From Symsagittifera roscoffensis (Eukaryota > Xenacoelomorpha > Acoela > Convolutidae), in the NCBI RefSeq assembly GCF_963678635.1, contig NC_087070.1:31537704-31597703 (forward strand): a DNA stretch of 60,000 nucleotides. The letters run 5' to 3'. The notes beneath the pieces are model-generated. The model saw only the letters and a list, made by a program, of their open reading frames with translations. It was not told where the DNA came from and made no database searches. Both the position numbers and the translations under genes were made by a program. Shown here in pieces: positions 24,144-34,314 of the stretch; the first letter of the stretch is position 1; the number at the start of each line of letters is the position of its first letter.

Positions 24144-24678
24144 TGGTATCCCGTACCGAGAAAATTCTTTATTTCTGACCTGAAATACTTTGTATCTAAT
24201 CTAATTTCTGGTCAGAATTCTTTTTGAAATGTTTAAATATAGCATGGGTTTTCTTTAAATTTTTTATTTCTTATCCTAATTCTGATCAGAAAATAGCTAA
24301 ATCTAGGCAATTTCTAGCTAGAAAAATCTCTCCTGGTGGGGCTCGAACCCGCGCCCTTGCAATTGCTATACACTTGCTCTATCAACTAGGCTGCACCCCT
24401 TCATAGAGCTTACAAGTTTTAGGAGAATAACAATGTTATAACAAGTGTAAGTTTGCATTGTATTCGCTACTGCTATTGTGTATACTCGAAGCATGTTTAT
24501 CTCGTTGCGGTTGAGCAGTTAACTGATTTCTGGTTATTTCTTTCTAGAAATTGTTTTTTTTTCTAAACCAGAAAAGAAATAGATCACTTCTGCACGGAAA
24601 ATGCGAGAAAAATAGGCGTAGATAATCTACAAAGAATTTCTATCTAGAAAAACAGCTTCCGTTCGGTACGGGATAGCA
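24144..24678. mobile_element. TIR element (TA-flanked) carrying a tRNA-like module
   Basis: TGGTATCCCGTACCGA at 24144 is matched inverted at 24663-24678 (TCGGTACGGGATAGCA) with one mismatch. TA lies outside each end, a Tc1/mariner-like arrangement. The interior holds several ttctggtcagaa / tttctagctagaaa-type words and a tRNA-like segment. No transposase is encoded. Confidence 0.6.
24330..24400 (-). ncRNA. tRNA-like Pol III promoter relic inside the TIR element
   Basis: On the minus strand, TAGTTGATAGAGC fits an A box and GGGTTCGAGCCCC fits a B box, spaced as in a tRNA. The T-stem has a mismatch, the D-stem pairs poorly and the acceptor arms do not pair. I therefore call a tRNA-derived relic or SINE-type head, not a functional tRNA. 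Confidence 0.55.
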
Positions 24679-24680
24679 TA

Positions 24681-25073
24681 AATTTCCTGCAAAATCCGGC
24701 CCAAAGTTTAAAAATAAATGAAGAAAATTCTGGCTTAGTATTAATATGGTATAACATCCATTTTTTGCGAAAATCGGGCCCAAAGTTTCTCCGAAAATTT
24801 GAGCGTTTTTCTTAAGTCAAATAAATATACGACAAAAACTATCAGTTCAATTAATAATAATAAAAAACAATTTCACTGTCAGAATCTTGGGCAGCGCAAC
24901 AAAATTTGACGAGAATCTAATCTCCGAAGTTTGGTGCAAAGCGTTTAAAATTTTTTTGTAATCAAAATTTATTTTAAAATGTAAAACTACATGAAATTTA
25001 TCTAAACAAAGTTGAGAAGAATTTAGCCTTCTTACACTTGGTTGCGCTACTCAAGATACCTACAGTCAGAGGC
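24681..25073. other. AT-rich stretch without recognised gene
   Basis: agtattaatatggtat here repeats the sequence immediately left of the TIR element. (g)c(a)aaatc(c/g)gg(c/g)ccaaagttt also occurs twice, so a further repeat unit of about 80 bp is likely. Confidence 0.35.
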
Positions 25074-25377
25074 AGATTTAGGGGGGTGAGGGCGGACGTT
25101 TTTCCTTCTCAGAGATTCGACCCCCTGCCGACCCCAGCCAATATATACTAATTTTGATGGGGTAGCGCGCGCCGAATAAAAGGCGATTTTCTGGTCAAAA
25201 TCTTCCAAAGAGTACCTAAAAACGCCTTTTTTGGACAGTTTTTTCCAAATTTTGCCTGCGGTGCAGAAAATTTGGGCAAAACAGGGACTAAACTGCGCTT
25301 AGGGAGAGCACGAAAAATCAAAAATCATTTCGGTCGACCTAAAAAAAGGTTGACAAAACTTTCGAAAATTTTTCGAT
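25074..25377. mobile_element. hAT-type MITE family, partial copy
   Basis: cagaggcagatttagggggg, gattcgaccccctgccgacc, gcgcgcgccgaata and a final aggttgacaaaactttcgaaaat match the 23015 element in reverse order. One terminus is decayed and no target duplication was found. Confidence 0.6.
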
Positions 25378-25908
25378 TTATTTCTCGAATTATCTTTCGA
25401 CGATTTTTCGAACTATTTCTCTTCACCAGTTAAATTATTTTGTTTCATTTTATGCAACCATATTTACTGAAACTTCCATACACTTGATAATACAATCCTT
25501 GTCTTCCTTTAGTTTTCATCGAAATTGATAAATTATTATGGATTACATCGGCAAAAAATTTAGCCCATATAATCAATTTTCATGACCCATCTGACCATGC
25601 AAATGGATTTTTAGGAGATTTTAACCAATTATTTTCAATATTCAAAAGTTTCTTTTTTTCCTTATTTTTCTTTTGTGCGTAAAATGCACAAAACTTGGTT
25701 ATTTGTTTTCAATAAGAAATGTTTACTCATTTTTTGCAGCTCTTTCCTAAAAACTAAAACCTGAACAAACATCTTCTTCGACGTGCACCCCCTTCACATC
25801 GCACAACATGGGACAGGTGACAAAGGGGAATGAGTGACGTAAATTGGAAGAAGTTGGGAAGTAGTAAATTGGGATAGAATATAAAATTATAAAATTGTGA
25901 AGAGAAAC
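25378..25908. other. AT-rich stretch without recognised gene
   Basis: Nothing supported. A 60-codon minus ORF (25747-25929) runs into the next repeat and has no domain. Confidence 0.3.
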
Positions 25909-26216
25909 GTTTTTTTTTTCTTCAAACAAATTTCGACTTTTTAACTAGCCATTTTTGACGGAAATTTTTTTTATCATTGGAAAGGTATTGTTGTCCTGAG
26001 CTTATATTTGAAACGATATTTCATCTGTGATCATTTTTCGTAAAAATTATGAGGGTTTAATGATTGTCAATTTGGCTATTTGGGACCATTAACGCGCAAT
26101 ATATTTCGCGCTATTAACGCGCAAGCGGAGATTTAATCCATCTAAGAAATCGTTCCAAATTGGTTGAACGAAGCTTTTTTGCCATAGTTGATTTATTACA
26201 AAGAGCGAAATTTATC
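25909..26216 (+). mobile_element. Helentron/HINE-like element, copy G (truncated at both ends)
   Basis: Starts at ttcttcaaacaaatttcgac and breaks off at gagcgaaatttatc, where the ~128-bp satellite begins with no spacer. It therefore lacks both the inverted 5' end and the 3' hairpin. Confidence 0.75.
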
Positions 26217-26217
26217 C

Positions 26218-26970
26218 TAAATTTGATGAGTTTTATGTGAGACAATTTGATAAATTTAATTGAAAAAGTTTGATACACACATCTGAAACAATTTGATAGA
26301 TTTTTCTGAAAACTTTGCTTGACTATTCGTCAAAATACTCTGATTTAAATTTGATGAGTTTTATGTGAGACAATTTGATAAATTTAATTGAAATAGTTTG
26401 ATAAACACATCTGAAACAATTTGATAGATTTTTCTGAAAGTTTTTGCTTAACTATTTGTCAAGATAATCTGATTTAATTTTGATAAATTCTATGTGAGAC
26501 AATTTAATATAACTGTCGGAAACAATTTGATAATTTGATCTGAAACAATCGATAGACTTATCTGAAAAACTTTGCTTAACTATTCGTCAAGATACTCTGA
26601 TTTTAATTTGATAATTTCTATGTGAGACAATTTAATATAACTGTCGGAAACAATTTGATAATTTGATCTGAAACAATTAGATAGATTTATCTGAAAAACT
26701 TTGCTTAACTATTCGTCAAGATACTCTGATTTTAATTTGATAATTTCTATGTGAGACAATTTAATATAACTGTCGGAAACAATTTGATAATTTGATCTGA
26801 AACAATCGATAGACTTATCTGAAAAACTTTGCTTAACTATTCGTCAAGATACTCTGATTTTAATTTGATAATTTCTATGTGAGACAATTTAATATAACTG
26901 TCGGAAACAATTTGATAATTTGATCTGAAACAATTAGATAGATTTATCTGAAAAACTTTGCTTAACTATT
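26218..26970 (+). repeat. satellite array 2, ~128-bp monomer, about 6 copies
   Basis: Same monomers as the array at 21255-22845. The first 386 bp (26218-26603) are identical, base for base, to 21561-21946. The remainder alternates monomers marked caattagatag and caatcgatagac, a dimeric higher-order pattern. Confidence 0.95.
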
Positions 26971-27364
26971 TGCAACACTTACAAATAAGTGTCAATGTTA
27001 GTGATGGAATGTGATTGCTTAGTTAGTTTTACTTTATAGAGATAGTTTTATCAAAAACATAATTGGTTTCTAAATACAAATATGCAAATTGAATTCAGAT
27101 TTTTTAAATCAAATATTTTAACCTTTCATTTTTTAAGCATCTGTAAGTACAGGTGTTAAAAACTTATTTTTAGAACTTGTCTCTGAATTAGTATGACGAA
27201 GATAAAACTACTAGTTATGGTTTATACCATTTATAATACAAAGTAAAACAATACAGTTTTATCAGACAAGCAAATAAAAAACTCATTCTAACTCTGTTGC
27301 AAAAGCAAAAAGCTGTTCTCTGAAGCAAAAAAAAAACGGGACATCAGTTCTTAAAATAACTCAA
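26971..27364. other. presumed upstream region of the next exon
   Basis: AT-rich, with no clear TATA or CpG-type signal. The acttacaaataagt motif at about 26988-27001 also occurs inside the retroelement LTR (28175-28192), which suggests a short LTR-derived or convergent piece. Confidence 0.3.
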
Positions 27365-27625
27365 ATGATGACATCTCTCAAATCAGTCGACTTTGAACTT
27401 GAAGAAACGAAAAACTCTGAACTTGAAGCTCAGATGGCTTGTAATCCAACCACTCGTCAGGGCAAGGGTTCCACTGAGAATCGACCTACTGATGATATCT
27501 ACCAGGAGCCGACATACGTTCACAGTCCTGATTTGGATAAAAACCAAACTAACGAAAACGAGGGTTCCAGGACTTGCTGGAAGTTTACACTAATTATACT
27601 CGTTCTGGTGGTCGTTGTGCTGACA
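27365..27625 (+). CDS. probable first exon of a type II single-pass membrane protein
   Basis: From ATG 27365 the frame encodes 87 codons: a hydrophilic, charged N-terminal region of about 70 residues (with DDIYQEPTYVHSP, which contains possible Tyr phosphorylation sites) followed by a basic-flanked hydrophobic run WKFTLIILVLVVVVLT. The run is immediately followed by GTAAGT (donor 27626-27627), and the exon ends on a codon boundary. An N-terminal cytoplasmic tail and signal-anchor at the end of exon 1 is typical of type II proteins such as lectin-like receptors, but no ectodomain is visible and the family is unknown. The frame reads on into the intron to a stop at 27737-27739 if unspliced. Downstream exons are absent because retroelement E1 begins at 27884. 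No duplicate of this exon was seen in the window. Confidence 0.5.
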
Positions 27626-27883
27626 GTAAGTGAAAACACATTCTTATGTACAAACTTAACGTTACGAAACCAGGAACTACTAGATACCAATGAAGTTAGC
27701 TTTGCGTTTATAATTGTTATATTAACGGAAATCAACTGACAATAATTTAAAATTTTTTTGAATGTTTGGGCTCAAAAGTTGATTCAAAGACCAAAAGAAA
27801 GAAATTTTGTTTTCAAACATAATGTTTTATACAAGGAACGTTCTAATTTTCAACCAACTTTACAGAAATTATGCCAGACCAGC
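27626..27883. other. start of intron, up to the retroelement boundary
   Basis: AT-rich sequence after the GTAAGT donor. No acceptor-exon pair is recognised before the LTR at 27884. The base sequence just left of the LTR (gccagaccagc) is not repeated beyond the far LTR. Confidence 0.4.
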
Positions 27884-28293
27884 TGAGTTAGGACCGAGGT
27901 GTATAACTCATAGAGTAATTTCGGATAGGGTACACCGTCTGCTCGTCACGCTATCTTATTTTCGGCCGGATAGATTCGTGCAACTTCTTAGTCTAATACC
28001 AATCCTAATCTTACTCTTATACTATCTAGTCTCAGGTTGTTTAACTAGTCTCTGCTAGGCTCAATAGATCTAGGGTATACTGGTTTATTGCGGTTGCTGA
28101 AGTCTTCTTGGAGAGTCAACTAATTTCTAAGTTAAATTCAAATCTCTCTGGTGCTGAAATTACAAGTAATTTCAGCACTTACAAATAAGTGGATTGTTAG
28201 TTAGATGGATCATGATTGGTTAATATTAAATACTTTACAGTGGTAAAATATCTAATTTATCCAATCATAAAATGTAGTTTAGATCAGGTTCCA
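27884..28293 (-). repeat. E1 3' LTR (410 bp)
   Basis: Begins TGAGTTAGGACCGA and ends GATCAGGTTCCA on the plus strand. It differs from the 46363-46772 copy at four positions (two near 27898-27900, one near 28041, one near 28194). In the element's orientation it contains an AATAAA polyadenylation signal (28084-28089) and a perfect 13-bp hairpin (28151-28178). Confidence 0.93.
28151..28178. promoter_or_regulatory. perfect 13-bp hairpin in the 3' LTR
   Basis: GTGCTGAAATTAC-AA-GTAATTTCAGCAC: 13 paired bases around a 2-base loop, identical in the 5' LTR. A second small inverted repeat, ACTTA-CAAA-TAAGT, follows within the LTR. This could be an RNA structure in R/U5 or a binding site; the function is unknown. 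Confidence 0.85.
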
Positions 28294-29801
28294 CCCATCC
28301 GGGTTTTACAGAGTTTTTTTAGAATAGTCTTTCTGCAATTCAAAGGATGGATGATAGACGTTGGTATTTGGCGAACATCTTATTTCTTCTGGGTTTTCTT
28401 ATTAGAGAGGTCCCAGATTTAATCGTTGTGTCTTCTCAAGACAACGACTGGGTTTTCGCAACAAACTCAAATCTAATTTCAGAATGGTTGGCTATGACAG
28501 GTTTTTCCGTTTCATGTAGAGAACTTCTTTTGTGTTTGACCTTGTCTGGGAATGGCGTGGAGATTGTGTGTCGAGGGGATGCCTGGTTACTCGGATCTGT
28601 ACGTATACTTGAACATCGAGGTGGTCATTGGTCTAGTTCAATGAAGTCCTTTTCTGCGAAGTCAAGTCGTACTCTAAATCCTTTGAGTTGTGATTGTGGG
28701 CGGCATATTGATTGTGGTTGGCCATTCTTTTTCGAGTGTAGTGGGTTCATTTTGTCTTTGGATGTTCGTCTTTGGTGTTGTATGCTGATCTATATACTGC
28801 AAGGTATAATTTACATTTTATAAAATTTTTATTAGTTTGGTGTTTAATTATGATTTCGGTTAGTTGTTTTCACAAAAGCTTTTGGTTTTAGTTCGGTTAT
28901 TTTGAAGAGTTACTCACCCTTGAGTAGCTCTTATTAAAAATAGGAGTGTGGTCACAAAGCGTGGATGTAGCACGGTGGGTTAGGCCGGCTATAGAGCATG
29001 CTCAGGACGTCCTCTTCTGGTGGGTTAGGCCAGGAGTGGGAGTATGATTGCATGCGGTTTTTGTGCGAGGTCCTGTTATGTGACAACGTTTTATGTTGGG
29101 TTTGTTGTGGTTTTTCTTATGTGTTGGTTGTGTCCTTTTTTTAAAAATCAAATTGTTTGTGGTATGGGTTTGTCTTTCGACTTTTTTGTGTTTTATTATT
29201 TCTTTCTTAGACTTTATAATAGTCTTCAAAAGAATAAATTATCCAGTTTTAAACTGGGTTAATCCGGTTTGGGTACCGTTGGTTTCCTTTTCTTAGTCAT
29301 GCTGTTATGCTATGTGTTGTGGTGTTTAGTAAGCTGCATTGGTTAGTTTTGTTTAGTATATAATTCCTTTCCAACCGGGTTAAAGGAAAGTTTGAAACTT
29401 GTTATCGTGTGTTAGAGTTGTTGAGTGTGAAAGCTTGAAACTAAAATTCATTATTTAAACAATTCTTCGTGGGCGAGCTGTGCGAATTTGGATAGAATTC
29501 TTGTGCGAGTGAATGAAAATATCAAAAGGTTAGTACTGCATTTGCTTCTTATTAATTTATTACATAGAATTTCAATTTTACTGCTAGTTGTTGGGGAAAT
29601 TTTAGTTACAAATTTTCATCATTATTAGATTTACTGCATTTGGGAAAAAACTTATAAATTAAATTATTGCATTGGTTTTATATTTATTTAATTGTTGGTG
29701 CAAAAATTTAATAGAGTTTTAAACAGTGTTTGAAGAAGTTTGCTATTTTTTATTTTTCTTTTGTGAATTTTTCAGATGATCGTTGGATGAAGGCTAAAAT
29801 T
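28294..29801 (-). other. E1 3' untranslated region
   Basis: Conserved with E2 (48547-50063) but with no conserved frame: the long plus-strand ORF here (28347-28823) is broken in E2. Contents are the bases adjoining the LTR (minus strand ...CCGGATGGG, a weak polypurine tract), a hairpin at 28907-28930, and two tgggttaggcc direct repeats near 28976-29033. It includes a conserved palindromic agagcatgctc near 28993. Confidence 0.6.
28907..28930. promoter_or_regulatory. conserved hairpin in the 3' region
   Basis: GAGTTACTC-ACCCTT-GAGTAGCTC: 9-bp arms with one G:T-type mismatch. It recurs in E2 at 49161-49184 with a change only in the loop. Confidence 0.6.
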
Positions 29802-29878
29802 CTAAAGAAGACATGAATAAAGAATGGTTAGTTTCTAATTTTAATAACTAGTTAATAATATGTATAGTTCATACTTAC
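29802..29878 (-). other. candidate 77-nt intron just after the ORF X stop
   Basis: On the minus strand the ORF X stop TAA is followed at once by CAG|GTAAGT, a perfect 5' splice site. Seventy-seven bases later comes a pyrimidine-rich TCTTCTTTAG acceptor. E2 has the same donor and acceptor (50064-50142, 79 nt). The conservation of both sites supports splicing; this is inferred, not shown. Confidence 0.5.
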
Positions 29879-29881
29879 CTG

Positions 29882-31689
29882 TTAGTCGTCGGGGAAGAAA
29901 CCGTGGGGGAAGATGTCGTGGATGAGATCTGAAGTTGTTAGTAATTTAGCTAAGATGCGGATGATATTTTTAGTTTGAAGTAGTGGCCAAAGCAATTGAA
30001 GTGCTTTATTGGTGGTTAGTTCTTCAGTGCCTACTGCAAACTCGTAAGGTGTGTTTTGGATTAGATTATATAATTTGTGATTGAATTTAGTGTTGTGGAT
30101 GAATTCTAAAATGGGGATTTCTATAGGTTGTACAAATTCGTGTGGGATAAGGAAGGGTCGGGATTCTTCGGCGTTGAGGGTCTTGGTGATGGGGCAGAAG
30201 ATATACATTTGGGTTATGGGATCATAATTTCGAAGAATACCATGAAGGTTAGTATCTTTAATGCAATATGTGAAGTTAAGAAAGAATGGTGATGTGTATT
30301 TGGAATTGATGAATTGAAAACGATGGTGTGGTTGTCTGGAGGGAGTGTGTAGGTCAAAGTGATTTTGGATGAAACGATAATATGTATATGTGTGTGTTTG
30401 TTTAGTGCGCAACATAATATCGTGTGAGCAGTGCAAATCTCTTTCATGTGGTGCAAGGAAATGAAAGGTTAGTGAAAATATTTGGAAGCGTTCTTTAAAA
30501 CTTTCGTAGGCTTGTGTGTCTATTAGTGCTTCTGAAATAATGTGCTCAAACTTGCGATCGAAGATATTTAGTGTAAATACATATGGTGTTTTAGGGAAAA
30601 ATTTCTCGGTGATTTGTGGGTTAGCGAAGCGACCGTCGTCTAAGAATTGATCTTGGTTAGCTCTGATGATGTTATGATCGTAATATTCTAGTGTATATTC
30701 ATTAGCTCGGGGTGCAGTGTGTGTTTTTAGTGATTTTTTATATCCAATGTAAGTAAATTGTCTAGGTGTTAGTGGTGTAGTGAGTCGATATAGCATGTCC
30801 TTATTTCGTTCTATATCGATGTGAGTGTTAGATAAAGGTAAGCAAAGGGGATTAGTAAAATGATAATATGAGGTCCAAGAAAGAGTAGGCATTAAAACGT
30901 ATTCGTCTACAAAGCTGCGTGTTTCGTTAGTGTCGTGAGGGGTGTTTAAGGTGTATTGTGGAAATGAGGGTAAGGTGATAGCTAAAAATTCTTTTGTATT
31001 AGTGTGATTTGGGTGATTTATATATTCACGGGCTGTTCCTGGTTTTGCTGGGAAAGGATGGTTGGGGAACTTTCTTTTAAAAGTGCGGTAAGCTCTATTA
31101 GTGCTGAGTGAAGATTCAGTAGATGTGGATGATGGTGCTAATGATTCGGTATAAATTGAAGAGGGTGTAGGGGTAGGAGGGTTGGATGAAACTATTGTGG
31201 ATGAAATTTGGTTTATGGTGGGGGTATCAAGGTGGTAGGGTTGTTGTTGTAATGTAATAAAATTATCTAGTTCTGGGGAGATTTGGGGGGTATCTGGAGA
31301 ATTGGATGATCGGTCTGAATGATGTGAAGAATAGGTTGGAGTGACTTGGGAAGCATAAGAGGGTGTAGAATTGGTGGGGACGGGGTTATTTGGTAGCATT
31401 GGTTGAAAAGGGGGTGGGAAAAAATTGAGGGGTTGGTGAGAAAATTATTGGATGGAGATGGTTCAGAGTCGGCAAATTCATCGGGGGTTTCAATATTCGG
31501 GTTATTGAGTTGTGATGTGGAGTATAAAACTGAGATGTGTGAATTAGTATCGGAATTCATGCCTGATGTTACATTACTGGTTGGGAAATCGGGTGGTGGG
31601 AAAGCAAAAAGTGGTATTATTGTAATTGGAGTAGTGAGGTTGGTTGGGTGGGAATTTGATCGGTGTAAGGATCCAAGTTGTCGGCTCAT
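29882..31689 (-). pseudogene. E1 ORF X: large unrecognised accessory protein downstream of env
   Basis: The start ATG at 31687-31689 overlaps the env stop as ATGA. The first ~100 codons are Pro/Ser/Thr/Asn-rich. The frame then shifts in a C/T homopolymer region near 31400-31430 and continues as a 505-codon frame to TAA 29882. That part has about 110 further P/S/T-rich residues, then about 390 residues of ordinary composition beginning near NRAYRTFKRKFPNHPFPAKP and ending PHGFFPDD. The second part has no Cys-rich, TM or zinc-binding pattern I recognise and no signal peptide. It is conserved in E2 up to that copy's own frameshift, with mainly synonymous-looking changes, so it was a real protein. 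The function is unknown. Its position in the 3'-most slot suggests an accessory or regulatory protein, but this is inference. Confidence 0.7.
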
Positions 31690-34314
31690 CGTGGGCTAAA
31701 AAAATTATTATTTTGAGACTGAAAAGCGGTTGGTATGGGGTTGTTCTATAATTTGTTCATAAGTATTTTCATCTTGTGAGTGGCGTGTCATATATGTTGG
31801 ATGGGACTTTGTGATATGGTTGGTCTAAAATTTGGGTTATGTGTTATTGCTAAGTTTCGAAAATTACGTGGGACTAGGGATAATGGATGGTTATGTGGTA
31901 GGGGTGGTAACTGTGGTGCTGTTGGCATTGTGTCTACATTGTTATGTTCTTCGTCGTATGTGTTCTGTCTTGTTGCTATTTTTGTGTTGTATTCTTTTAT
32001 TTGTGCATCTAAAAGAATTTTGTTTATTGATGTAGAAAAAACTCCAAAAAATCCTGCAAATAGTATGCGTGCTACACTTGCTTGTCTATTGACTTGTGTG
32101 TGTATAGCACATGTGTTATAGATTCCTTTTAAGAGTGAAAAAAGAAATCCAATAAAGTTAAACATTGCGTATAAAATAGTCAGTTTTTCTAAGATGTAGT
32201 AGGGCCATCCTAGAAAATCAAGAATTTCATTCTTGAGTGTAACAAAGCTAAAAATATTGATAGGTGATATATCTTGGGGACGGTATTTTTCACCGTTTAG
32301 ATATATATAATCTTTAATGTCTTTAAAATATCCGCTATAGTCTTGCGTATAGATGTCTGCAAATCCTGCGGTTTCGGCAAGTTTGCGTAAGTTTTGGTCA
32401 ATTGATTGTCTTTGTATTGTGTCCATTTGTGTTAATAATTCTTGGAATTGTTGTGTTCTAATGTGATGTTGAATATCTGATTTTGAGTATATACCTATTG
32501 ATTGTAAGTCTATATTTGGGTTTCGAGCGATAGCGCGAATGCTTTCTGGTGAAAATTTTTTGAGTGATTGCATTAATGTGGGATATGGGGTGAGAAGGTA
32601 ATATTTATCTTCATCAGGGTTTAGTTGTACTACATTGTGGCTATTTTCTGATCCACATGGGACTGCGGTATCCCAGAAATAGGTTCTTCGTGAAAGTGTG
32701 TCAACGAAATGTACTTTATTCTTATAAAAGATAGGTATTCTTTTATAGCAACGTTTGTCTTCAAAAACGTATAGTGGTGATACTTTTTTGGTACAAGTAT
32801 AAAACCATAAAATGTTTCCTTCATAGTCTAAAAAATTTGATCTATTTCCTGATAGTAAATATCCTGCGTAGGGTATTTTTAATACTGCTAGTGCAAGTGA
32901 TTGTAATATTGAATAGCGATTGTGTTCTTTCTAATTCGCATAGTTGGTGTAGTGTTTCTAATTCAGAGAGTGATATTTCTTGAAAAATTCGGCTAATCGT
33001 GTAGTCTAGTTTCATATCTAAGTGAATATCATAGTGGATATTACCGAAATTTGTACTATTCATTAGTGATAGTTCTTGTAAACGTGTGCTTTGATCGTCT
33101 TGGGGCTTTAAATGTCCACCAGGTTGACCTGTATTTTTTTGAAAATGAACTGGTATGTATGATGTTCCTTCATTTGGAGGATGACTTGTGGCGTATGGGT
33201 CGACTTTTGTTTTTCCAGTGGTCATGTCGAATCCTTTTTCGTATTCAACTAATATCTCGGAGTATTGTGTTTTGTGAAGTGGATTTCTGTATTTACATGC
33301 AAGTTCTGTTTCTTGATATAATTGAAAACGTGTTAATTTATTTTCTATATTATGAATGTTTCTAAAATTAGAACTTATTTTTCGTAATGGATTTACTTGT
33401 TCATATGGTATTGATTGTATAAAATATTTTTCGTGAAATTTTATCATACGAGCGTGTATTTTTGCTACTTGAAATGTTGTACATGTGTCTTCGGGGAACC
33501 AAACAATTGTTGCTTGTGTTCGTGTTGTAGGGTCACAATAGCCTTGGTCGTTTTTACAAGGTAATCTAATTCCTTGATAGATCATTGTGTTGTCTGATAA
33601 ATCTCGTGTGAATTGTATTTTTTCGAGTTGTATTTTCCAATCGAAAAACATAATTTCTTGGTATCCTTTATTTTTTGTGTCTGCTTTGCAGTTTGATGGG
33701 TCATTTATACCAATGTGTGGTATCCAGTGTTTATCGTGTATATCATAAGTTAATCGTCCGTGTGCGCCGTTATATGGGTACTTTTCATCTAATTTTATAT
33801 ATCCTTGATATCTTTCAAGTTCTGCTTGATGTACAGAATCTGAAAAAACTTGGAAATATACTAATTTTCTATCTGTGTTTTTATTTTTTGTGATGTTTAG
33901 TCGGAGTAACTCGTTTTTACAATCTTCGGGGTTGAGATGTAAAAGTCGTTCTATATTACTCTGGTAGAATGATTCATGGTCAAGTCGGTTTTTATTTCCG
34001 TTTGAGACTTGTGAACAATGTACTTTCTTTTCAGAAAATGTTGCTGTGAATTTATATCCTATAACTGTTGTTGCTCGGGCTTTTGAGTAAAGTGTTGCGA
34101 TTACATTTGTAGTTTCTATGGCTTGGGGTTCTGTTTCGCATTGTGATACTTGATTTATTGCATACTTGTGTAGTGTTTTTTGTTCGTTTTCTTCACAATC
34201 GTAATGTGTTACTAATAAATCTTGTGGTCCTGTGCGGGGAGAAGGGTTTATGTTTTAATTTGAGGTTATTAGAAAAAGGAGTTGGAGAAAAATTAAAATT
34301 TTTAGAATATACAT
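31686..34314 (-). pseudogene. env: E1 env: degenerate envelope glycoprotein gene
   Basis: Corresponds to the intact 872-aa E2 env (51954-54572). The start ATG at 34312-34314 lies inside the end of the preceding ATG-less frame. Visible lesions are a premature TAA at 34255-34257 near codon 20, an indel near 32905-32920 that shifts frame, and a further indel near 31788 that truncates the C-terminal tail. Remaining open pieces include 32842-33651 and 31788-32573. The latter contains the transmembrane segment (ILEKLTILYAMFNFIGFLFS). The product of the intact gene would be a secreted-pathway class I membrane glycoprotein; here it cannot be made. Confidence 0.85.

Noticed and set aside
24330-24400. 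functional tRNA gene
   Set aside because: A and B boxes are present but acceptor and D stems do not pair and the T stem has a mismatch. It was kept only as a relic.
28347-28823. 158-aa plus-strand ORF in the retroelement 3' region
   Set aside because: Antisense to the element, and its E2 counterpart is split and in different frames (48675-48893, 48794-48991). It is not conserved as protein.
31267-31430. programmed frameshift in ORF X
   Set aside because: E1 and E2 need shifts in opposite directions at the C/T-rich tract, so independent homopolymer indels are more likely.
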